Counted from the stretch's first letter, positions 16,669-24,222 are shown. The stretch: DNA of 34,121 nt from Motiliproteus sp963974645 (GCA_963974645.1 CAXBEA010000038.1:1-34121); one strand, 5' to 3'. Translations and numbers: made by a program. Notes: a model not told the origin generated them from the sequence alone.

Positions 16669-17436
16669 ATGACAACTAAGCGCTCTTCGTTAGCAGTCTT
16701 GAGCCAGTCGCTGCTGATTGCCTTGCAGTTTTTGACTCGAATTCCGATGCCTGCGATGGGTCGAGTCGATAATGCCCTGGTCGGCCGCTCGTTGCTCTGG
16801 TATCCGCTGGTAGGGGCCTTGATCGGTGGTCTGTTGTGGCTGCTGCAGGTTTTTTTGCAATGGTTGTTTCCTGACCTATGGTCGCTACAGGCGGCGCTCA
16901 TACTGAGCTTTTGGTGTCTGTTAACCGGTGGTCTGCACCTGGATGGCCTGGCTGACAGCGCCGATGCCTGGGCTGGTGGTTTGGGTGATCGAGAGCGCAC
17001 CCTGGCGCTAATGAAGGACCCGACCTGCGGTCCAGCTGCAGTGATGATAGTCATACTGTTGTTGCTGATTAAGTTCAGCGCCTTAGCAGCCCTGGTTGCC
17101 AGGGCACCGGAATTGCTGCTGCTGGCACCTGCGGTGGCGCGGGGGTTACTGTTGCTGCTGTTTTTGAGCACCGACTATGTCCGCAGCGGCGGACTTGGAG
17201 AGGCGCTGGTTCAGCACTTTCCACGGACGTCTGCTCGTTATCTGCTGCTGATTTTGGGGTTGGTATTGCTGATCTTCGGCGGTAGTACCGGCGTTGCTGT
17301 GTTGGGGTGCAGTTTGTTGTTGTTTGTCGGCCTGCGTCAATTGATGCTGCGGCGTATCGGCGGCACGACGGGGGATACTGCAGGGGCACTGGTTGAGCTG
17401 AGTGAGGCGGCGGTGTTGCTGGCGCTGTTGATCTAA
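16669..17436 (+). CDS. cobS: Adenosylcobinamide-GDP ribazoletransferase (cobalamin synthase)
   Basis: CobS is the inner-membrane enzyme that joins alpha-ribazole to adenosylcobinamide-GDP, the last assembly step. The protein is 255 residues with 5-7 hydrophobic segments. It opens with ALQFLTRIPMP, a family signature, and carries the metal-binding motif HLDGLADSADAWAGG at 90-104, with RERTLALMKDPTCGP shortly after. ATG 16669 is preferred over TTG 16660, although the Shine-Dalgarno signal is weak in both cases. The gene closes the cobU-cobT-cobC-cobS row. The product needs the CobU and CobC reactions encoded just upstream. Confidence 0.93.
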   Translation: MTTKRSSLAVLSQSLLIALQFLTRIPMPAMGRVDNALVGRSLLWYPLVGALIGGLLWLLQVFLQWLFPDLWSLQAALILSFWCLLTGGLHLDGLADSADAWAGGLGDRERTLALMKDPTCGPAAVMIVILLLLIKFSALAALVARAPELLLLAPAVARGLLLLLFLSTDYVRSGGLGEALVQHFPRTSARYLLLILGLVLLIFGGSTGVAVLGCSLLLFVGLRQLMLRRIGGTTGDTAGALVELSEAAVLLALLI

Positions 17437-17621
17437 GGCTGTATCACTCAATAGACTGGCCTGAATAAACAGGGCCGAACTTGGTCCTGGTGCTGAAATC
17501 GTTTATATTTACGCAGGCTAAAATTATCGTTTTCACAGTAGCTGTTTTACCTTGCTCGCTTTTAAAATCGCAGTTTTTAAAGCATCCGTTTTGTAACAGT
17601 CCGTTTGTAAGTTGTTGCGTA

Positions 17622-17846
17622 ATGCCCTATCAGCAAAATATTCTCGATCAGTCCCAGCTCCAGCAAGCCTCCAAATCGTTAACCGTAGACCAGCTTGAAA
17701 CTGCCTGTGCCTGGGTTCAAGAGCTGATTAATGAGCGCGGTCAACGTGTTCAACAGCAGCTTGGAGAGCGGCATCAGAAAGAGATGCGCGCCCAGATGGC
17801 TAAGGCCGGAATCAGCTGGGAAGAGTTCCAGAAAGCGCTGAAATAG
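17622..17846 (+). CDS. Small helical protein, unrecognised
   Basis: I chose the ATG at 17622 (MPYQQNILDQSQLQQ), giving 74 residues; the frame is open back to 17481, but the upstream part (CSLLKSQFLKHP and so on) has no coding look. The protein is almost all helix with high charge and many Gln residues, and ends in AQMAKAGISWEEFQKALK. The C-terminus is vaguely like the oligomerisation/linker part of H-NS-type proteins, but no DNA-binding motif is visible and I do not assign a family. It lies 185 bp after cobS and could be cotranscribed. Confidence 0.6.
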   Translation: MPYQQNILDQSQLQQASKSLTVDQLETACAWVQELINERGQRVQQQLGERHQKEMRAQMAKAGISWEEFQKALK

Positions 17847-17854
17847 CGCTTGGC

Positions 17855-17959
17855 TGAAAACCTTAGTACTAGAAAACCTTAGTACCAGAAAACCCTAGTG
17901 CCAGAATACCTTAGAATCAGAAAACCTTAGAATCAGAAAACCTTAGTATCCGAATACCT
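17855..17959. repeat. 16-bp tandem repeat, about 6.5 units
   Basis: Six units of a 16-bp motif, consensus AGAAAACCTTAGTACC, follow one another from 17855 to 17950, with a partial seventh to 17959. Variation is at a few fixed positions (AAAA/AATA, GTACC/GAATC/GTGCC). The last unit and a half lies inside the DUF4197 coding region: read leftwards, GGTATTCGGATACTAA is the final VFGY plus stop codon. The array thus looks like repeated copying of the gene's own end into the convergent intergenic space. Confidence 0.9.
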
Positions 17960-18719
17960 GCTTAAGCAGATCGGTGGATCGCGCCAGCGGATTTGCTCGG
18001 ATCTTCTTCTCCTCTTCGGCCAGCATCAGGAACAGTCCCTCCAGCGCCTGGGTGGTGACGTGGTTTTCCAAATCCAGCCCCATATCACCCACCAGCGGGT
18101 ATTGGCTGGCTTGTTGAACCAGCGCTTTGTAGTAACGTGTCACACCGACCTGCTCCATAGTTTCGGTAATGATGGGTTTGAATACGGTTTCTAGCTGACT
18201 GGAAGTGTGCTGCTGGAAGTAGCGGGTAGCGGCATCATCGGCACCCTGATAAATCTCACGCGCATCTTCGATACTCATCTTATTGAGTGTAGAGAGAAAA
18301 TACTCGGTTGCTTGGGGAGCCGCCTTCTCTGCGGCGCGGTTCATGCTTAATTCAAAATCGTCGACCAGGGTGCCCATGCCCATCTTGCGTAGCAACGAGG
18401 AACCCTTATTAACGGCGTCTGGAAGGGGGATCTTGATCGCGGGATTAGCAAAGTAACCGTCGGTTTTGGAGACCCCCTCAACGGCGCGTTGGGTACCTAC
18501 TTCCAAGGCTTGTTTAAGGCCTCGTATCAGGGTATCGCTGTCTAATCCGGCGTTGTTGCTGGTACTACCTGTGCTGGGTTCGGTGCTTTTCAATAGCTCT
18601 GGAGTACTCTCCTCAATCTTCTTTATCAGGTCTCCCCAGCCCGCTTGTGCTAGCGCTGGTGGCAGAATAAAGCTTAAGGTTAATGCTATGCCCGCGATGC
18701 GAACGCTCCGCTTATTCAT
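17943..18719 (-). CDS. DUF4197 family exported protein
   Basis: A 258-residue protein with a signal peptide (residues 1-26, cleaved near LAQAGW). The mature part matches the DUF4197 pattern: GLKQALEVGTQRAVEGVSKT followed by DGYFANPAIKIPLPD, MNRAAEKAAPQA, and YYKALV. The family has no established biochemical role; it is periplasmic or membrane-associated and mainly alpha-helical. AGGAG lies 9 nt before the ATG. The 3' end merges into a 16-bp tandem repeat, which supplies further stop codons downstream. Confidence 0.88.
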   Translation of the reverse strand: MNKRSVRIAGIALTLSFILPPALAQAGWGDLIKKIEESTPELLKSTEPSTGSTSNNAGLDSDTLIRGLKQALEVGTQRAVEGVSKTDGYFANPAIKIPLPDAVNKGSSLLRKMGMGTLVDDFELSMNRAAEKAAPQATEYFLSTLNKMSIEDAREIYQGADDAATRYFQQHTSSQLETVFKPIITETMEQVGVTRYYKALVQQASQYPLVGDMGLDLENHVTTQALEGLFLMLAEEEKKIRANPLARSTDLLKQVFGY

Positions 18720-18768
18720 ACAGTGTGGCTCCTAAAAATGAACAGATCCTAGTTAAGCAAGCATAGTC

Positions 18769-18948
18769 TTATTGGTCAGCTTCGCCCGGTTTGTGGATGC
18801 TGATACTGAGTGTTTTAGCATCGCCTACGTACCATTTTTGGACGTAGATCGATCCGATCACCGGCGCGCGCCCCTCTTCGACGATCTCTTTGAAACGGAC
18901 GCTGTGTTTGACCTCTTTTTCGAGTTCAAACTCGACTCTGATGGGCAT
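18769..18948 (-). CDS. Small conserved-looking protein, 59 aa
   Basis: This frame encodes 59 residues starting MPIRVEFELEKEVKHSVRFK and ending SISIHKPGEADQ. It is supported by AAGGA 7 nt before the ATG, by good coding texture with alternating charged and hydrophobic residues, and by its place between the DUF4197 and pfkA genes in the same orientation (50 bp before the DUF4197 start). Predicted structure is four or five beta strands, with VIGSIYVQKWYVGDA as a central hairpin. It is below the usual length cutoffs. I do not recognise a named family and can suggest no function. Confidence 0.75.
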   Translation of the reverse strand: MPIRVEFELEKEVKHSVRFKEIVEEGRAPVIGSIYVQKWYVGDAKTLSISIHKPGEADQ

Positions 18949-19016
18949 CGTGGGTTCCTTTTGTAGTTAAGTTTTACTCGTCGAGGTTAACCATCATCGT
19001 GGATTTAAAGTCTGTG

Positions 19017-20015
19017 CTAACCGCGTAGTTTACGGGCAAGTTCCAGTATTAGCTGGTCGTCAAATGGACGCGGTTTAAGGATATTTTTCAGGGGCACGGC
19101 AATAATTTCGTTTCGCTGCACGGAGAGCATGACATCAGAGATCTCTGCCTGGAGGTGACTGATCGCCATCGCGCCGAGGCAGGAGGCGAGCATCCGGTCG
19201 TGACCGGTGGGGGCGCCACCGCGTTGGGTATGCCCGAGAATACAGACGCGGGGAGCATAGCCACATTCCTCCAATTTATATGCGAGTCGCTGGGTTCGCC
19301 CGGGGTCACCCTCGGCAATTACGATGATACTGCTCAGGCGGCCGTTTAGGCGGCTTTGATCCAGGCTGTCACAGATCGAATCAAACTCAATGGGGCTGTT
19401 GGGGATCAGCACCAGTTCGGCACCGCCAGCGATACCGGCTTGGGCCGCGATAAACCCAGAGTTGCGACCCATTACCTCGACCAGAAATAGGCGATCGTGG
19501 GAGTTTGCGGTATCGCGAATCCGGTCGATCGCATCCAGTGCGGTATTGACGGCGGTATCGAAGCCGATGGTATCTTCGGTGCCGTTGATATCGTTATCGA
19601 TGGTGCCAGGGATGCCGATCACAGGGAACCCGGTTTCTTGCTGGAACAGATGTGCGCCGGTGAAGGAACCATCTCCACCGATCACCACCAATGCTTCAAT
19701 GGCCATCTCACGGAGGGTTTCGGCGGCCTTTTTACGTACCGCCGGATAGTGGAACTCGGCGCAGCGATCACTCTTGAGGCAGGTGCCGCCGCGGTGGAGG
19801 ATGTTAGCTACCGACGTTGACCTCAGCGGTCTAATATCGCCATCAATCAGTCCGCTGTAGCCGCGATAAACGCCGAAAACCTCGATCCCCTCTTCGCTTC
19901 CGGCTCTGACAAGGGCGCGGATCGCCGCATTCATTCCCGGTGCATCACCACCGCTGGTCAACACCGCGATCCGCGACAGATTTTTCTCTGAACCAAGTTG
20001 GGGAAAGCGATACAT
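19017..20015 (-). CDS. pfkA: 6-phosphofructokinase (ATP-type)
   Basis: PfkA phosphorylates fructose-6-phosphate with ATP, the committing step of glycolysis. The 332-residue protein has the ATP-binding TSGGDAPGMNAAIRA at 20-34, GGDGSFTGA at 113-121 (Gly after GGD fits ATP rather than pyrophosphate use), the catalytic PGTIDNDI with Asp140, the MGRNSG sugar-binding motif, and LGHTQRGGAPT near residue 270. GGGAG lies 7 nt before the ATG. An N-terminal extension of about 12 residues precedes the core as compared with E. coli PfkA. The gene is single, with no glycolytic neighbours. Confidence 0.95.
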   Translation of the reverse strand: MYRFPQLGSEKNLSRIAVLTSGGDAPGMNAAIRALVRAGSEEGIEVFGVYRGYSGLIDGDIRPLRSTSVANILHRGGTCLKSDRCAEFHYPAVRKKAAETLREMAIEALVVIGGDGSFTGAHLFQQETGFPVIGIPGTIDNDINGTEDTIGFDTAVNTALDAIDRIRDTANSHDRLFLVEVMGRNSGFIAAQAGIAGGAELVLIPNSPIEFDSICDSLDQSRLNGRLSSIIVIAEGDPGRTQRLAYKLEECGYAPRVCILGHTQRGGAPTGHDRMLASCLGAMAISHLQAEISDVMLSVQRNEIIAVPLKNILKPRPFDDQLILELARKLRG

Positions 20016-20266
20016 AACTACACTCCCAAAAAAATGCTAAACGCCAGCCGAGACTCAGGCTTAGCCGGTTTCTGGCTACCATACGACGATTTGTAGCTGA
20101 TTACAGCAGTTTGGGGTGGGTTTTGTCGCTGCTTGGATGAGCTCGCAACGAGCTATATTACACTCTTAGGGGCTTTTCGGCCTGAACGGGAGGGGGCTTT
20201 AGGTGACGAGATCGATCTGTTGCAACGCTCCCGCCGCACTATCCCGACAATGCGACCAGAGGCCTT

Positions 20267-20295
20267 TGTCGGACTGAAGTCCAACCCAGTGTAGA
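20267..20295. repeat. Degenerate REP-like unit
   Basis: GTCGGACTGAAGTCCAAC followed by CCAGTGTAG resembles the two better units at 20343-20416 (GTCGG...CCGAC plus CTACAG) but with a shorter stem: GGACT at its core pairs with AGTCC. It appears to be a decayed member of the same cluster. Confidence 0.45.
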
Positions 20296-20342
20296 TCGGC
20301 GCACCCCGTTCCCGACGAGCTTGCCGCACTCCCACCCTATCC

Positions 20343-20416
20343 CTGTAGGTCGGAATTTATTCCGACGGGGGCTGTAGGGTATACCTTGATTTGTCGGGTT
20401 AAAACCCGACCTACAG
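20343..20416. repeat. REP/BIME-like pair of inverted palindromic units
   Basis: Two units face each other. The left unit is CTGTAG then a hairpin GTCGGAA-TTTA-TTCCGAC (20349-20366); the right unit is a hairpin GTCGGGTT-AA-AACCCGAC (20393-20410) then CTACAG. The outer ends CTGTAGGTCGG and CCGACCTACAG are an 11-bp inverted repeat. This is the usual form of a bacterial interspersed mosaic element, mobilised in trans by RAYT-type transposases, and it lies in the 498-bp gap between pfkA and the acyltransferase gene. The rest of this gap (20016-20266 and 20417-20513) shows no gene. Confidence 0.8.
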
Positions 20417-20513
20417 GAGGTGGGGAGTGTCTTAACTGCAGGCGCAATTTCAGCCCAACCCACAAATAGACTGCAGCATCCTGGCTGAGTTTGCTGGGTA
20501 ATTAGGACTCTTT

Positions 20514-21560
20514 TTAAACAACCACCAGGTCCCGCTGTTCATCCATCCCCATCGACAGGATGTAGGGATCGTCCTGCTGGGCGCGGATAAAGTCCTGTTT
20601 CGAGCTCCAGCCCTGCCAGCGGATGTCGATCAGTGCTTGGGCCACCGCACCGCCGAGGCTGGTGCCCGGGCCGAGTATCACCAGCTTGTCAGGGGCATAC
20701 TCGCGTACCGCGACCTGCAGAGCACGGCTGAAATCATAGGGTTCGGTGACTTGGTGGCCGAGGGTGTAGTCGTACAACGCCTTGGGGTTGGTGGCGTGCG
20801 GCCGCCATTGGCTGCCGCGACCGTCGATCAGCGGTAGTTGCGGTTGCTGAAATAGCTCGGCGGGCAGTTGGCTGCGCCCCTGTGCGGCGATGGGGTGCTG
20901 CAAAGGGGTGTGGAAGGCCGCGTGATTGAACAGCCGCATCGGGAAACGCTCCTGTTCGGGGGGCAGGCGCTGCTCCAGCGCCTTAAGTGCGGCTTCGTTA
21001 CCGCCAAAAACCAGCATCCCGCCCAGTTCGATGGAGATGTACAGCTCGGCACCTGGCTGTGCATTGATCGCTGCCAGCAGCTGCTGCAGCTGTTGGCGGC
21101 GGCCGGGAATCGGCTGCCAGTTTTCGTCCACCAGTGGGTAGATCAGCTGGCCCCCGAGCAGCGATTGCTGCATTAGGGTGCCCATGCTGTTGATCACCCT
21201 TAGGGCGTTGGCCGGGTTCAGCGCCCCGGCGCAGCCCAGAGCGATATACCAGCCCATCGAGTTGCCGGTCAGGGCGCAGACCTGATAGCGATCAGGATTG
21301 ATACTCAGGTAGTCGGCGTAGGCGCAGCTCCAGATCAGCGCCGAGGCGTTATCGCCACGGCTGTACTCGCGCAGTTGATAGCGTTCGGCGCCATCGAGGG
21401 TACTGATCGGGGTCTGGCCCTGCGCGATGCGGTAGCTGTCAACGGCGTCGATCAGTGACTTTTTATCTGCATGATGGCGTTTGAAGTAGCCCAGCTCCTG
21501 GGTGCTGTAGGTGCCGCGGCCGGGGCAGATCACCAGCGCTTTGAGTTTATTGGTAGACAT
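20514..21560 (-). CDS. FabD-like acyltransferase, atypical active site
   Basis: A 348-residue protein of the FabD/acyltransferase fold. The N-terminus has ICPGRGTYS in place of FPGQGSQ. The nucleophile elbow is LTGNSMGWYIALG (Ser101), and the second catalytic residue is His217 in FNHAAFHTPL. In FabD the elbow is GHSLGEY; here His and Glu next to Ser are replaced by Asn and Trp. The arginine that binds the malonyl carboxylate (R-G-x-F-M-Q in FabD) is replaced by Met126 (SMGTLMQ), so malonyl specificity is doubtful. Its ATG overlaps the stop of the E1 dehydrogenase gene (TGATG), showing translational coupling. That pairing suggests it handles an acyl group connected with the dehydrogenase reaction; this is inference. 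No acyl carrier protein gene is in the window. Confidence 0.82.
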   Translation of the reverse strand: MSTNKLKALVICPGRGTYSTQELGYFKRHHADKKSLIDAVDSYRIAQGQTPISTLDGAERYQLREYSRGDNASALIWSCAYADYLSINPDRYQVCALTGNSMGWYIALGCAGALNPANALRVINSMGTLMQQSLLGGQLIYPLVDENWQPIPGRRQQLQQLLAAINAQPGAELYISIELGGMLVFGGNEAALKALEQRLPPEQERFPMRLFNHAAFHTPLQHPIAAQGRSQLPAELFQQPQLPLIDGRGSQWRPHATNPKALYDYTLGHQVTEPYDFSRALQVAVREYAPDKLVILGPGTSLGGAVAQALIDIRWQGWSSKQDFIRAQQDDPYILSMGMDEQRDLVVV

Positions 21561-23803
21561 CAGAGTGTTTCCCTAGCGCTGCTGAGGGGCGGCTGGCCAT
21601 CCCTGAGTGCCAGCGCGCTGGCGACGATCTCGGCACAGCTGGGCAGGGTAATAGTGGCGGTGCGTCCGAGGGGGATAAAGCTGTCTTGCGCAGTGACCCG
21701 TTTGAATCTTGGGGGGGAGGGCAGCTGCTCGCTGACCAGGCTCACCAGTCCTTCACCGATCGAGCCGGTGCGGCGGCACTCATCGACGATCAGCAGCTGT
21801 TCGCAGGCGCGCACCTGCTCCAGAATCGCCGCTTCGTTGAGCGGCGCCAGCCAGCGCAGGTCGATAACCCGCAGCTGGATGCCGTGCTCGTCAAGCAGTA
21901 TCTTGGCCGCCTGGAGGCTGAGGTAGTAGCCGTTGCCGTAGCTGAGGATGCACAGCTGGGTGCCCGTGCCGTGCTGTCCCAGCTGCCCCAGGGCAATCGG
22001 CTGTGCCTGTTGCGGGGGTCGATACAGATCGGTCCAGAGGCCATCGCCTTCGCAGTGCAGGTCGCGGGTCATATACAGGGCGATCGGTTCGATAAAGATC
22101 ACCAGCCGCTGCTCTTCGCGTGCCAGACGCACGCACTCGCGCATCATCTCTACCGCATCGGCGCCGCTACTGGGGCAGGCGAGTACCAGCCCGGGGATAT
22201 CACGGAAAATATTGAGGCTGTTGTCGTTGTGGAAGTGGCCACCAAACCCCTTCTGGTAGCCGAGCCCTGCGATGCGGATCACCATCGGGTTGGTGTACTG
22301 GCCGTTGGAGAAGAAGCTCAGGGTCGCTGCCTCGCCACGAATCTGGTCCTCGGCGTTGTGGACGTAGGCCAGAAACTGGATCTCGGGGATCGGAATAAAG
22401 CCGTTGTGGGCCGCACCGATCGCCAGTCCGAGAATGCTCTGTTCATCGAGCAGGGTGTTGATCACCCGGTGCGGGCCGAATTTTTCCGAGAGTTTACCGG
22501 TGACGTTGTAGACCCCGCCCTTGGGGCCGATATCTTCGCCCATCATCAGGATCTCGTCGTGCGCAAGCATCAGGTCGGCCAGCGCCCAGTTGAGTAGCCG
22601 GGCGAAGTGCTGCGGCTGCTGGATAAACAGCGCTTCGCGAGCGAATAGCGCATGGCGCTGAGCCTCTGTTATCGGCGGCGGGGCAGGGATGGATCGTTTG
22701 GCCGGGACCAAGCTTGCCATCACCGCGGCGGCTGAATCGAGTTTGGGACGCTGGATCGCCAGTTCGGCGACCCGGTTGACCCGCTCCTCGGTATCGCGAT
22801 ACAGATCGATAATCTGGTCCGGGCGCAGAACCCCAAGATCGATCAGTAGTCGGGCGGTGTGCAGGAGCGGATCGCGGGCCTCGGCGGTTTCGATCTGCTC
22901 GCGCGAACGGTACGCGATCTCGGCATCGGAACCGGCATGCCCCAGCAGACGCACGCAGCCCATATGCAGAAACACCGGTTGCCGGTAGCTGCGCGCCAGG
23001 CGTTCGGCGGCAACGGCGGCACGGTGGCTGTCGAGCAGATTAAGGCCGTCACAGTAAATATAATGCAGCCCCGGGCGCTGGCTGAAGTTGGCGTGGATCC
23101 AGCCGTTGGGGGTGGCGGTGGAGATGCCGATGCCGTTGTCCTCGCAGATAAACACCAGCGGCAGCGGGACCTTCTGGTACGCGGTCCAGGCGGCGCAGTT
23201 GATCGCGCCCTGGGCGGTGCTGTGGTTGGCCGAGGCATCGCCGAAGCTGCACAGCACCACCGCATCCTGCGGCATCGGGCTCTCCAGCCCGGTGCGTTTG
23301 GCCAGCGGAATAGAGTAGGCGGCGCCAACCGCCTTGGGCAGATGCGAGGCGATGGTGCTGGTCTGCGGCGGGATAAACAGCGCCTTGCTGCCCAGCACCT
23401 TGTGCCTCCCGCCCGAGATCGGATCGTCGCTGGAGGCGCTGAAACTCAGCAGCAGGTCCCACAACGGGGTCTCGCCCAGCGTCTGCCGCGCCCGCTGGAT
23501 CAGAAAGGCGGCATCGCGGTAGTGCAGGAAGGCCATGTCGGTGCTGCGAAACGCGGCTGCGATCGCCGCATTGCCTTCGTGACCGGCGCTGCCGATGGTG
23601 TAGAAAGACTCCTTGCGCGCCTGCAACCGGCGCGAACACAGATCCAGGTGGCGGCTCTGCAGTTGGGTTTCAAACAGCTGCACCAACCTCTCGAGGGTTA
23701 ATCCGGACTCTGCTAGGGAAACCTGGGAATCGGGCCGCGGCAGTCGCCCCTCTGCGACCCGGGTCAGGAAGTTCTGTTCGACGATCTCGGCACGGCTCTG
23801 CAT
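21560..23803 (-). CDS. 2-oxoacid dehydrogenase E1, fused alpha and beta subunits
   Basis: A 747-residue thiamine-diphosphate enzyme with both E1 subunits in one chain. The alpha-type half (about 1-370) has TIGSAGHEGN, AFLHYRD, the cofactor motif SFGDASANH (188-195) and CEDNGIGIST near 220, where the usual NN is DN. The beta-type half (about 390-740) has LMMGEDIGPKGGVYNVTGKL, EQSILGLAIGAAHNG, PEIQFLAYVHNAEDQ, and the C-terminal ILSYGNGYYLSLQA and RVIDLRWLAPLN. The pattern is nearest to branched-chain or acetoin-type E1. ATG 23803 is preferred over TTG 23809; neither has a strong ribosome site. It is followed directly by the FabD-like gene. No E2 or lipoyl-domain gene is nearby, so the acyl acceptor is unclear. 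The gene looks richer in GC than its flanks. Confidence 0.9.
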   Translation of the reverse strand: MQSRAEIVEQNFLTRVAEGRLPRPDSQVSLAESGLTLERLVQLFETQLQSRHLDLCSRRLQARKESFYTIGSAGHEGNAAIAAAFRSTDMAFLHYRDAAFLIQRARQTLGETPLWDLLLSFSASSDDPISGGRHKVLGSKALFIPPQTSTIASHLPKAVGAAYSIPLAKRTGLESPMPQDAVVLCSFGDASANHSTAQGAINCAAWTAYQKVPLPLVFICEDNGIGISTATPNGWIHANFSQRPGLHYIYCDGLNLLDSHRAAVAAERLARSYRQPVFLHMGCVRLLGHAGSDAEIAYRSREQIETAEARDPLLHTARLLIDLGVLRPDQIIDLYRDTEERVNRVAELAIQRPKLDSAAAVMASLVPAKRSIPAPPPITEAQRHALFAREALFIQQPQHFARLLNWALADLMLAHDEILMMGEDIGPKGGVYNVTGKLSEKFGPHRVINTLLDEQSILGLAIGAAHNGFIPIPEIQFLAYVHNAEDQIRGEAATLSFFSNGQYTNPMVIRIAGLGYQKGFGGHFHNDNSLNIFRDIPGLVLACPSSGADAVEMMRECVRLAREEQRLVIFIEPIALYMTRDLHCEGDGLWTDLYRPPQQAQPIALGQLGQHGTGTQLCILSYGNGYYLSLQAAKILLDEHGIQLRVIDLRWLAPLNEAAILEQVRACEQLLIVDECRRTGSIGEGLVSLVSEQLPSPPRFKRVTAQDSFIPLGRTATITLPSCAEIVASALALRDGQPPLSSARETL

Positions 23804-23845
23804 GGTCAAATCTCGGTAATAACGTGATGGAATAAAACAGTAGCA

Positions 23846-23982
23846 GAACGCCTGGATGCCGGTCTGGGTGCGGTCCAGGATCAGCGCATGCTGGCCGGAT
23901 CAGCGCCCGAGTTGGGTTCGGTCAGGCCGAAGCAGCCGACCCCTTCGCCGCTGGCCAGTTTGGCCAGATACTTGAGCCGTTG
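23846..23982 (-). pseudogene. Acyl-CoA dehydrogenase (glutaryl-CoA type) remnant
   Basis: Read leftwards from 23982 the frame gives LKYLAKLASGEGVGCFGLTE then PNSGADPASM, the hallmark FAD/substrate region of glutaryl-CoA dehydrogenase (KYLP-LASGE-IGCFGLTEPNHGSDP). After a TGA the sequence continues in another frame as ALILDRTQTGIQAF, which resembles the later family motif YALDRTQFGRPIAAFQ. So about 100 or more residues between the two motifs have been deleted and the frame has shifted; an in-frame TAA stands at 23985-23983. It lies between the E1 gene and a LysR-like remnant that faces the opposite way, which is the usual gcdH/gcdR layout. Confidence 0.8.
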
Positions 23983-24164
23983 TTAGCTGTTGTCTGGAGG
24001 CTGTTGGCGTTCATAAGCGGTCCGGTATGGGAGGCTACAAAATCAGGACAATCTGGATGAAGATAAGAATAGGTGTTTTATTGCTAAAGGAATAATTTTC
24101 TTTAGCTCTATCTGGTATAGGTTTTATCTATATATTTGTACCTATGGGTTTGTTGGAGTCAGTT

Positions 24165-24222
24165 ATGGATTTCAGGGCTCTGCGTTATTTGTTGCGTTTG
24201 GCAAAGAACGACGCCGACCGAG
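24165..24222 (+). pseudogene. LysR-type regulator N-terminal remnant
   Basis: An ATG at 24165, with GGAG 6 nt before it, opens the peptide MDFRALRYLLRLAKNDA. The first dozen residues match the start of LysR-type regulators (MDLRALRYFVAVAE type). Homology stops where the dispersed repeat element begins (24223), and no further LysR sequence follows. It diverges from the acyl-CoA dehydrogenase remnant, as gcdR does from gcdH in pseudomonads. The match is short, so the call is tentative. Confidence 0.45.

Noticed and set aside
21686..22597. Long opposite-strand frame across the E1 gene (303 codons), and similar ones at 22859-23701
   Set aside because: These are shadows of a GC-rich coding strand; the E1 protein has clear motifs throughout and the opposite frames have none.
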